Shown: in pieces, positions 44,425-51,645 of the stretch
Layout of the letters: the number at the start of each line of letters is the position of its first letter
Numbering within the stretch: the stretch's first letter is position 1
NCBI RefSeq assembly: GCF_011065895.1
Contig: NZ_JAALCR010000004.1
Location: forward strand, 310,001 to 374,000
DNA from: Paludisphaera rhizosphaerae
GTDB taxonomy: Bacteria; Planctomycetota; Planctomycetia; Isosphaerales; Isosphaeraceae
Reading direction: 5' to 3'
DNA length: 64,000 bases
Position numbers and translations under genes: made by a program
Notes under the pieces: model-generated
Database searches by the model: none
The model's input: only the letters and a program-made list of their open reading frames with translations
What the model was told of the DNA's origin: nothing

Positions 44425-44634
44425 TCAGGAAACAACGGTCCAGGAGCCATCGGGCCAGGTCCAAACCCAGGTCCAGAACCACGTTCTCGTTCTCGCGTCC
44501 CAGGTCCAGTAACCCGACCACGATGCCACCGTTTCGGAAGCAGTCTGCTTCTCGACCTCTGGCGCACGGGCAGGAGACGGCGTCCAGGCGAGGGCAAGGA
44601 CAAGCATGAGAAGCAGGGCGGGGACGAATCGCAT
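44425..44634 (-). CDS. short secreted tryptophan-rich protein
   Basis: The 69-residue product has a signal peptide (MRFVPALLLMLVLALAWTPS). A mature tail of about 48 residues contains nine tryptophans, most as W-x-W pairs: SGYWTWD, TWFWTWVWTW and GSWTVV. At DNA level the element tggacctgg recurs, so the tail may have grown by short duplications. GAGG lies 6 bases before the ATG at 44634; an ATG at 44646 is an alternative. The overlapping frame on the same strand is Leu/Arg-rich and lacks these features. No family was recognised. Membrane or glycan contact through the aromatic ladder is speculation. Confidence 0.62.
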   Translation of the reverse strand: MRFVPALLLMLVLALAWTPSPARAPEVEKQTASETVASWSGYWTWDARTRTWFWTWVWTWPDGSWTVVS

Positions 44635-44912
44635 GACGCACCTCATGAAATCTCTCAGTGATCCGGTCCAGGGCGACAGCAAGCAATATGCCGTGCTCGA
44701 CCAGGAATCGCGACAAGAATCCACTCGGAACGAACAATTTTGCAACTGATTGTTCATCGCGTCGTTGCAGCCGCGAGGCCCTTCGCCTTCACGCGTTTAT
44801 CCCTGCGAGTCTTGAAAATCGGCGGTCCATGCAAGGGTCTGAATTGCCGCGGCCGGTCAGACCCTCATCGGTCGAGGGCCCAGACGATCGAATGCAACAG
44901 CTTGCACTCCCC

Positions 44913-46061
44913 TCAACGGATCAGCTCGACGAGGCCTTCGACGGCGCGACCGGACGTCGAGGGCGTCCTGATCGTCGGCCGGATCGGGGCGAGGGTCGAC
45001 CCAACGGCGGCGTGGGCCCGGCGATCGAGACGGTCGCTGCAGAAGAGGACGTATCGGCCGTCGGGCGAGAATTCGAGGCTGGCGATTTTGTTGTCGAAGC
45101 CCTGCGCCTCCAATCGTTTCGGCGGGCCGAAGGTCCCCCGCTGGATCGAGTAGAGCGCCATCCCCTGCGGCTCCCGGGAGACGAAGACGCAACGTCCGGT
45201 GACGGGCGAGTAGATCGGGTACGACGGATTGCCGTCCAGCCGGTCCCCCTTCTTCCAGAGGATCTCCTTGATCTTCGCCTCACTCGGGTTGGTCACGTCG
45301 AGGAAGACCACGGCGGCGCCCTCGTCGGAGCTTGCGACCGCGACGAGCGTCCCGGGGCCGGCCCAGCTTGGGGACGAGTGAATCTTGTAGCCAGGGAGCC
45401 GGATCGGCTGGACTTGGTCGGACTCAACGTCCATGAGGCTCATCTCGACGGGGCTGCCGAAACGCACGATCAGAAGCTGCTTGCCGTCGGGCGACCACTT
45501 GGGGATGCCGAACACCTCGTGGCGCCTTCGGTCGGAACCGTCGCTCTGCATGGTCCAAACGCCGTATTTTAGATCGGGCGCCGCGCCATGGTTGACGAGG
45601 TACGCGATACGCTTGCCGTCCGGCGAGAACGACGGGCAATTGCCGAGGCCGAGATCGGCGACCTTCAGGCGATCGTCGGTCAGATCGATCGATTTCAGCC
45701 GGGTCTTCGACCACACCATGCCGGGCGAGGAGTCGAAGAGAATCCGGCGGCCGTCGCTCGACCAGCGGGGCGAACCGCAATACTTGCGGCCCGGGTCGGG
45801 CTCGTCGGCGATCAGCGTCACCTCTCCCTTGTCGACGTCGAGGAGGAACAGGGCGGATCGATCGGCCACCGGCGTCTGTTCGACGGGCCCCTGTTTGAGA
45901 CGCTCGGCCATGCGATCGACGGCCCCCGTGACCTGGGGGCCGACCTGTTCGAGCTTCACGGCGGGCGCGCCGTCTTCCTTGGGGCCATCCCCAGCGGCCC
46001 CTCGCACCGTCAGCATGAGGGCCGCCGCCAGAATGGAGATCCGAAGCTTCGTGGACATCAT
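44913..46061 (-). CDS. secreted TolB-like PD40 beta-propeller protein
   Basis: The 382-residue protein has a signal peptide (about 1-25). It then has a propeller built of PD40/WD40-like repeats, each with an SPDG turn: PRWSSDGRRILF, PSFSPDGKRIAYL, PKWSPDGKQLLIV and LEFSPDGRYVLFC. Such propellers bind proteins or peptides, as in TolB and the N-terminal domain of prolyl oligopeptidases, but no catalytic domain follows. AGGAG lies 5 bases before the ATG at 46061 and decides between two adjacent ATGs. It stands alone on its strand between exported-protein genes. The function is unknown. Confidence 0.85.
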   Translation of the reverse strand: MMSTKLRISILAAALMLTVRGAAGDGPKEDGAPAVKLEQVGPQVTGAVDRMAERLKQGPVEQTPVADRSALFLLDVDKGEVTLIADEPDPGRKYCGSPRWSSDGRRILFDSSPGMVWSKTRLKSIDLTDDRLKVADLGLGNCPSFSPDGKRIAYLVNHGAAPDLKYGVWTMQSDGSDRRRHEVFGIPKWSPDGKQLLIVRFGSPVEMSLMDVESDQVQPIRLPGYKIHSSPSWAGPGTLVAVASSDEGAAVVFLDVTNPSEAKIKEILWKKGDRLDGNPSYPIYSPVTGRCVFVSREPQGMALYSIQRGTFGPPKRLEAQGFDNKIASLEFSPDGRYVLFCSDRLDRRAHAAVGSTLAPIRPTIRTPSTSGRAVEGLVELIR

Positions 46062-46246
46062 CCCTTCTCCTCCCATCGACCAGGGCGCCGGCGGTCCTGC
46101 CGGATGAATCGGCGGCCCGTGCGACGTCGACCGCGCCCTGGGAGGAGGGTAACCGGATGCTCCGACGTTTGCCAGAAGGTTCGCTCGAGGGGCCGCCCAG
46201 AGCAGGCGGCCCCTCGCGATTGGTTGAGACGTTCAAACTCGGTTGG

Positions 46247-46879
46247 TCACGGCCTGTTCATAGCATCCTTGGCTCGAAAACGCCTTACACGTCCCAGGAC
46301 GGTGAGGCCGCCCAGTCCGAGCATTGCCAGACTGGCGGGCTCAGGGACGGCGGCGGTTCCGCCGACGATCAGGGTGTACGAATCCGCGTTGGCCCCACTT
46401 CCCCAAGTCCAGGTGTATGTTCCAGTCGTCAGCCCCAGGCTTGCCAGCGTTTGGCCGGTCCAAACAGCGCTGGAGGTCAGCGAGGCGCCAGAAGTGTAGC
46501 CGACGGGTAGGAAGAGTTCCCTCAGCGGGGCGTAGATTCCGGCCAGGTCGCCGGAGCTGTTCGACGCCAAGGCCATCCCACCGCTGCCGAAGCTCGCCGG
46601 GCTGGCGCTCACACCAGAATAGATGTTCATGGGAGTGAAAGAACCGCCTCCGACGCCCCCGATCAGCACGAAGGAGCTCTGAGGGATGATTTCCGCCACG
46701 GTCTGCCCTGTGAACGTGAGGCTCAGCCCGGTGTAGTTGATGCTCCCGCTCCCGGTGGCGACCACGTCGTTGCCCACCTGCGTCATGTTGACAATGAAGC
46801 TCGCGCGGACGTCCCCGCCAAGATTGAGGCCGAGGGCCAAGGCCAGAAACGCCGATCCGAAAAGACCACAATATCGCAT
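46247..46879 (-). CDS. PEP-CTERM sorting domain protein
   Basis: The 210-residue protein has an N-terminal signal peptide (about 1-27) and a Gly/Ser/Thr-rich beta-type body. A C-terminal PEP-CTERM signal ends it: VPEPASLAMLGLGGL, a hydrophobic span, then the basic tail RVRRFRAK. Such proteins are cut and processed by an exosortase and go to the cell envelope or matrix, often in exopolysaccharide-producing bacteria. No exosortase gene is in the window. GGGAG lies 8 bases before the ATG at 46879. It is divergent from the LuxR gene, with a 210-base gap. Matrix or surface location is inferred from the sorting signal. Confidence 0.88.
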   Translation of the reverse strand: MRYCGLFGSAFLALALGLNLGGDVRASFIVNMTQVGNDVVATGSGSINYTGLSLTFTGQTVAEIIPQSSFVLIGGVGGGSFTPMNIYSGVSASPASFGSGGMALASNSSGDLAGIYAPLRELFLPVGYTSGASLTSSAVWTGQTLASLGLTTGTYTWTWGSGANADSYTLIVGGTAAVPEPASLAMLGLGGLTVLGRVRRFRAKDAMNRP

Positions 46880-47089
46880 CGTGACGGCTCCCGTGATTTC
46901 CGAAGAACTTGGGCGAACAGACTCCCGCAATTGCGTGCGAAGCCGTGCACAGCTTCGCTCAATCTTTGCGGTTCTTAATCTATTCGCTGGCTGAATAAAG
47001 CTTCATCCCCTAGAATCAGGGGATGCGCGATCAGGATTCCTCTACGCCTGGAATCGCGAGACGCCCAGGTTTGGAGGGGCCTTGAGCGG

Positions 47090-47911
47090 ATGAAATCCAG
47101 GAACTTGCGAGCGGAGGATTGGCGAGACCTCCTCCGCCTTGCGGGCGAATGCCGGGAACTCGGCGACGACCCGATCGGCTGGCGGCGGCATCTGATTGAG
47201 GCGCTTTGCGGTCTGACCGATGCGCACCTCGGCTTCGCGGGTGAAATGGAGGGATGCCGTACCCTGCAGCACAAGGATCTAGGCATGGTCCCCTGGATGC
47301 GAAGCGGGACCGTCGGGCCGGAACGAATCGGGGCGGCGGTCGAGGACTTTCGCGGCGATTCGACCCACGTCCCGGCCATGCTCGATTACTTTCGGCGCGA
47401 CCCGATTCCCGAAGGAACCTGCCTGGGATGCCCCGAGGTCTTCGATGATCGGTCCTGGTACGCCTCCGACGATTACCGGGTCGTTTTCGAGCCGTGCGGG
47501 TTTGATCAGACTCTCTGGTGTTTCCGCCCGATCCTCGGCGCGGGTCACGACCAGAACACCGGCATCGTCCTCGTCCGTGCGAAGGGGGGCCGGCCGTTCG
47601 AGTCCCGGCTCTTGTTCCTCGTGCGCGAGGCGCACGCCGCGATCGCCCCGATGATCGGCGGCCCGCTCGCCCGCTTCGCCGACCCCTCGCCGATGCACCT
47701 CCCGCAGAGGGCCCGGCCGGTGCTCGCCTGCCTCCTCGAAGGAGACGGCGACAAGCAGATCGCGGCTCGCCTGGGGCTGAGCGTCCACACCGTCAACGAA
47801 TACACCAAGGCGATCTACCGACACTTCGGCGTCCGCAGCCGCCCTGAACTCCTCGCCCGATGGATCCGCCGGGGCTGGACCTCCTCGTCGTTCGAGTCAC
47901 GACCCATGTGA
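47090..47911 (+). CDS. LuxR-family transcriptional regulator
   Basis: The 273-residue protein has an N-terminal domain of about 200 residues with cysteines (GTCLGCPEVFDD) and no recognised sensor family. A C-terminal LuxR-type helix-turn-helix follows (about 222-262: GDKQIAARLGLSVHTVNEYTKAIYRHFGV). No receiver-domain phospho-acceptor or autoinducer-binding motif is visible. It lies divergent to a PEP-CTERM gene and could regulate it, although no operator was identified. The ATG at 47090 has a distant GGAGG. It is convergent with the 47919 gene, with 7 bases between the stop codons. Confidence 0.85.
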   Translation: MKSRNLRAEDWRDLLRLAGECRELGDDPIGWRRHLIEALCGLTDAHLGFAGEMEGCRTLQHKDLGMVPWMRSGTVGPERIGAAVEDFRGDSTHVPAMLDYFRRDPIPEGTCLGCPEVFDDRSWYASDDYRVVFEPCGFDQTLWCFRPILGAGHDQNTGIVLVRAKGGRPFESRLLFLVREAHAAIAPMIGGPLARFADPSPMHLPQRARPVLACLLEGDGDKQIAARLGLSVHTVNEYTKAIYRHFGVRSRPELLARWIRRGWTSSSFESRPM

Positions 47912-47918
47912 TTCGGTC

Positions 47919-48623
47919 TCATCGCAACTCCGGCGGGAGACGATCGGGCCGCATGGGCCGCCACGGCTGGAACGCCGCACTTTCGTACCACCGCCTGAGC
48001 CATGCGTGCCGCGCGGCCTGCTTACGATCGCTCGCCTTCAACTCCTCCAGACCATGATAGGCCGATTCCATTCGGCAGGACCGGTAGTGCTCTCTGGCGT
48101 GAGCCGCGAACAACGGCAGGCCGATCAGCAACGACACCACGACGGGCCACCAGGCAAGGCGTCGACGGCCGGACGACCTCCCATCCCGGCCCAAGGGATT
48201 TGCCAGGCGCCGGGCCACGGATAGGGCCAGATAGAGCCCCACGGTTGTTCCCATGGCCAGGATGATGGGGTCGCCGTCGAGTCGTGCGTGGCTCTCGTTG
48301 TAGATCGCGCTGGCGACCTTCAAGAAACCCTTGACCGCGGCGATGAACGCCAGATCCGAAGCGCCAATGATCGCCGTTGCCGCCAGCGCCGAGAGCGACA
48401 GAATTCGATACCTCTGAAACACGCCCGTCGCAAGTCCGTCCGACGTCCTCCGCGCGACGGCGCGGGAATATCGAACACACGTCAGCCCGCCGATGCAGAT
48501 GAGGACGATGACGACGCCAAAGCCTTGCGGTCCCGCCGCACGGGCCGCCGCAAGCATCGAGGCGAGGACCGCCACGACGGTCATCAATTGCCAGACCTTG
48601 ATATCCGTTCTCAACCTCCTCAT
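47919..48623 (-). CDS. planctomycete membrane protein with a conserved PW-rich C-terminus
   Basis: The 234-residue protein begins with a basic stretch and a membrane span (LMTVVAVLASMLAAARAAG). Three more spans follow (about 36-50, 75-98 and 155-172). The end AWLRRWYESAAFQPWRP with DRLPPEL resembles a C-terminal element I recognise from many planctomycete membrane proteins whose first helix follows an R-x-L-M start. The function of that family is unknown. The upstream neighbour on the same strand (48659) may be co-transcribed, with a 35-base gap. No enzymatic motif is seen. Confidence 0.72.
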   Translation of the reverse strand: MRRLRTDIKVWQLMTVVAVLASMLAAARAAGPQGFGVVIVLICIGGLTCVRYSRAVARRTSDGLATGVFQRYRILSLSALAATAIIGASDLAFIAAVKGFLKVASAIYNESHARLDGDPIILAMGTTVGLYLALSVARRLANPLGRDGRSSGRRRLAWWPVVVSLLIGLPLFAAHAREHYRSCRMESAYHGLEELKASDRKQAARHAWLRRWYESAAFQPWRPMRPDRLPPELR

Positions 48624-48658
48624 GTCTCACATCGTACCTCCGGGGAGCGACGTGGAGA

Positions 48659-49282
48659 TCAAGCTTCGGGAGGTGGTTCGGCATCCAGGCTCTTGAGCAG
48701 GACTTCCAACTCCCGCCGCCGCGGTTCCAACTCGGCTCGTATCGCGTACAGGTTCAGCCAGTAAACGAACCCGAAGACGGCCGCGAAGATAACGGCAGCC
48801 AGGAAGGCGGCGAGGACCATGAAGAGGCCGCCCGTTCGTTCCCGCCAGGTGGACTGGACCATGAAGGCCATCCCGGCCAGGGCGAGGGGGAGCAGATACC
48901 ACAGGTGGACGCTGCGGAGCAGTTGGATTTGATGGTCGACACGCGTCAGCAGATCGGCCACGAACGGGCGAAGCGGCTCGTCGGGAGAGGAACGGCGACG
49001 GTTCTGACGCACCCGGTCGATCAGCATGTAACCGGCGACCCAGGCGAAGGCGGGGATCATCAGATACCAACTCCAGGGGAGGGCCGCCTGGAATCCCAGA
49101 TAGGCCCAAAGGGGGATCATGATGAGGGCGACGCCGACCTCGCGGGCGTCACGCCAGAAGATCATGGCGTCGAAGGACCGCCCGTAGCGCCGAACCTCAT
49201 CGACGAGCACGGCGGGATCGACCGTCAGGCGGGTCTGCGACGACTGATCCCGCCACACCTGTTTCAGATCGTCAGGGTTCAT
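48659..49282 (-). CDS. membrane protein partner of the ECF sigma factor
   Basis: The 207-residue protein has a soluble N-terminus (about 1-45) starting MNPDDLKQVW. It has four membrane spans in two pairs, one pair near residues 48-85 and one near 125-170, and a charged C-terminus. It starts inside the last codons of the upstream ECF gene (11-base overlap). Planctomycete and proteobacterial ECF genes are often followed by such membrane proteins acting as anti-sigma factors, so that role is inferred. No zinc-finger anti-sigma motif (HxxxCxxC) is present. An in-frame ATG at 49294 would increase the overlap to 23 bases. It is probably co-transcribed with 49272 and perhaps 47919. Confidence 0.75.
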   Translation of the reverse strand: MNPDDLKQVWRDQSSQTRLTVDPAVLVDEVRRYGRSFDAMIFWRDAREVGVALIMIPLWAYLGFQAALPWSWYLMIPAFAWVAGYMLIDRVRQNRRRSSPDEPLRPFVADLLTRVDHQIQLLRSVHLWYLLPLALAGMAFMVQSTWRERTGGLFMVLAAFLAAVIFAAVFGFVYWLNLYAIRAELEPRRRELEVLLKSLDAEPPPEA

Positions 49283-49796
49283 GGGGTTCCCCATTGAGTA
49301 GTTCGCTCAGAGCCTTCCTCGCGCGGGTCAATCGCACGCTGACGTTCCCCTCGGAGATCCCCAGCACCTCGGCGATCTGGCGATAGCTCAGGTCGTCGAG
49401 ATAGAGGAGGACCAGGGCGGCGTCGGTTTCGGACAGTCGGCGGACGGCGGCGTAGAGGCGTTCGACGATTTCGCGATCCTGGGCCTGCCGTGCCGCGTCC
49501 GGCCCCGAGGACGGCAGTTCCTCGACCTCGATGAGCGAACGCCCATGAGAGCGGCGCCGGTGTTCCCGCCGTCGCCAGGCGATGGCGGTGTTCAGCGCCA
49601 CGCGGTAAGCCCAGGTGGACGCAACGGCCCGGCCCTCGAATCTCGGGAGCGACCGCCAGACCTGAAGCAGGATCTCCTGAACCAGGTCCTGGCGTTCCTC
49701 GGCCGTCGGCGTATAGGCGCGGGCGACTTTCAGCACGGCCCCGGCGTGTTCCGTGAGCCAGGCCTTGAAAACGGCTTCCGGGTCGTCGATCGCCAA
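49272..49796 (-). CDS. ECF-type RNA polymerase sigma factor (TTG start)
   Basis: The 174-residue protein has sigma region 2 (LVQEILLQVWRSLPRF, then ASTWAYRVALNTAIAWRRRE) and region 4 (LSYRQIAEVLGISEGNVSVRLTRARKAL). It is a compact ECF factor, shorter and more conventional than the one at 1434. The start is a TTG at 49796, supported by AGGAGG 9 bases upstream and by the family N-terminus. The adjacent membrane protein overlaps its end and is the likely anti-sigma partner. No matching promoter motif was identified. Transcription of this locus runs away from the radical SAM gene. Confidence 0.9.
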   Translation of the reverse strand: MAIDDPEAVFKAWLTEHAGAVLKVARAYTPTAEERQDLVQEILLQVWRSLPRFEGRAVASTWAYRVALNTAIAWRRREHRRRSHGRSLIEVEELPSSGPDAARQAQDREIVERLYAAVRRLSETDAALVLLYLDDLSYRQIAEVLGISEGNVSVRLTRARKALSELLNGEPHEP

Positions 49797-50353
49797 CGCG
49801 TTCGTCCTCCTCGGAAGGATTGGTCGTCCGTCACAACTGGACCTTACAGGAAAGACGCGGATCGATCGGGGCCGTCAGATTTCGGCGATCGTGCTCATAC
49901 TCCTATACGAGGGGATGATCGGCGAACCTTCGAGCCGCGCGTCCCGCCCCGAACGGTAGGACGACCGCGGGCCTTGATGGTTTCTCGCCGATCGAAGCCA
50001 GCGCTGGAGCGGACGTAATCACCATGATCCCTTCGCTTTACCAACGATCAAAGGCCTCTCGAAGTGCGGCGAACGAACCCATTTCGGAGCCGCGCGAGTC
50101 GGACGGCTGCGTGGACGTCGGCGATCGCGAACGCACGACGATCGTGGGCTTGGCTCCCCACTTCGAGGCACCCGGTTTCAACTCTCGATCCAGGAATGGC
50201 TTTCGGCGGGTGCTGGCGGACTTGAGCGCGCACTGTCCGAAAAGCGACCGAACGGAGCCAATCCCGGCGAGGGGAGATGATGGCCTTCGTGCTTGGCTTC
50301 ACATGAGTTGCGCCGAATCGGCTCTGTTTGTCCTCGCCGCGAACGAAGCCGTT
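49797..50353. other. intergenic region between the ECF and radical SAM genes
   Basis: These 557 bases show no recognised gene. Frames on both strands are chance reading of GC-rich DNA. The AGGAGG for the TTG-started ECF gene lies at its left edge. CTCATACTCCTATACGAG near 49896-49914 is AT-richer but does not form a complete promoter. No repeat was seen. Confidence 0.45.
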
Positions 50354-51508
50354 TCAGGAGGTCGTCGCGTGAGCCTGGTCCCAGGCTCGGGGGATGTGCA
50401 GGCAGTCGGGCTCAGCGGCGTAGGGGTCGCCTGTGACGGCGAAAGCCCGCGCGCGGCTGCCGCCGCAGATGTGGCGGTACTCGCAGACGCCGCACTTGCC
50501 GCCGAACGAATCCGCATCGCGCAGGCGACGGAAGACGGGCGAGTTCTGGTAGACGTCGACCACGTTGCTGTGCGGGAAGAGGCCGCAGGTCATCGGCAGG
50601 AACCCGCTGGGGTGAATCAACCCGCAGCAGCCGACGAACATGATCCCCCGGCCATCGTTCACGCCGGGGAGCCCACCGTTCCAGCCCCGCGCCGACATCC
50701 GCAACGGTTCGGCCCCGCCCGACTCCTTTCGCCTTTGCAGGACGTAACGACGGTAGTGCATCCCCTCCGTCGTCTTGATCATGAACGAGTGCTCGCGGGA
50801 AAGCTTCCAGAGCCGCTCGAACGCCTGCTCGTAACGCTCGGCGTCGAGGCGAAGGTCGGCGGTGGCCCGGCCGACCGGAATGATCAGGAAGAGCGACCAC
50901 AGGGCGATCCCGCGCAGCTCCAGAAGGTCGGCGATGGCCTCCAGTTGGGGGAACGTGCCGGGCGTCAGGGTTGTATTAACCTGAACGGGAATGCCAGCCT
51001 CGCGGGCGTCGTCCATGATCCGTTGCGTCATGTCGAAGGATCCCGCCACCCCCCGAACGCGATCGTGGGTCTCGGCGTCGACGCCGTCGAGCGAGACGGC
51101 CATCCGACCGATGCCGGCTTCCTTGAGGCGACGGATCGCGTCGGCCGTCACCAGGGGGGTCGGCGACGGGGTGATCGCCGTTTGCAGCCCGACTCCGGCG
51201 GCGTGTCGGATCAGGTCGAAGAGATCGGGCCGCTTGAGGGGGTCGCCGCCGGTGAAGACGAGCAGAGGGGGCTCGGGGAAGCTGGCGATCTGATCGATGA
51301 GCCTCAGGGACTCGGCCGTCGACAGTTCGGCGGGGTCGGGTCGAGCCTGGGCGCAGGCCCGGCAATGGAGGCAGACGAGATCGCAGGCCCGGGTGACCTC
51401 GTAAAAGACGATCATCGGGCTCTTGTCGAAGTTGCGGCGGCGGACCCAGTCAGGGGGCGATCCGCCCGTCGCACGATCGGCGTGCGGGAGGGCGTGGGGA
51501 TGGCTCAT
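50354..51508 (-). CDS. radical SAM/SPASM protein, AhbD/NirJ-like
   Basis: The 384-residue protein has the radical SAM cysteine motif in ACDLVCLHC (Cys42, Cys46, Cys49) and GGDP in the SAM-binding region. A cysteine-rich SPASM domain in the C-terminal third has CCGLIHPSG, CGLFPHS, CGVCEYRHICGG and a final Cys in EPDCLH, and holds one or two auxiliary iron-sulfur clusters. The overall pattern (FDKSPMIVFYEVTRACDLVC) resembles the family that includes heme-pathway AhbD and NirJ. The divergent neighbour at 51646 is a heme-pathway oxidase, which supports a tetrapyrrole role, but this is inference. A peptide-modifying role remains possible, with no precursor peptide seen nearby. Confidence 0.85.
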   Translation of the reverse strand: MSHPHALPHADRATGGSPPDWVRRRNFDKSPMIVFYEVTRACDLVCLHCRACAQARPDPAELSTAESLRLIDQIASFPEPPLLVFTGGDPLKRPDLFDLIRHAAGVGLQTAITPSPTPLVTADAIRRLKEAGIGRMAVSLDGVDAETHDRVRGVAGSFDMTQRIMDDAREAGIPVQVNTTLTPGTFPQLEAIADLLELRGIALWSLFLIIPVGRATADLRLDAERYEQAFERLWKLSREHSFMIKTTEGMHYRRYVLQRRKESGGAEPLRMSARGWNGGLPGVNDGRGIMFVGCCGLIHPSGFLPMTCGLFPHSNVVDVYQNSPVFRRLRDADSFGGKCGVCEYRHICGGSRARAFAVTGDPYAAEPDCLHIPRAWDQAHATTS

Positions 51509-51645
51509 GGCAGGATGAGCCGCGACCGCGGCGTGCGGCCGGCGGCGGACCTCGATAGACTAGATGTCTCTGATTCGATCCTAGCCGATCGCGATCGGGC
51601 CCTCAAGGAGCGGCTCGTCTCGATCGGCGAGACGACGAGGCGACG

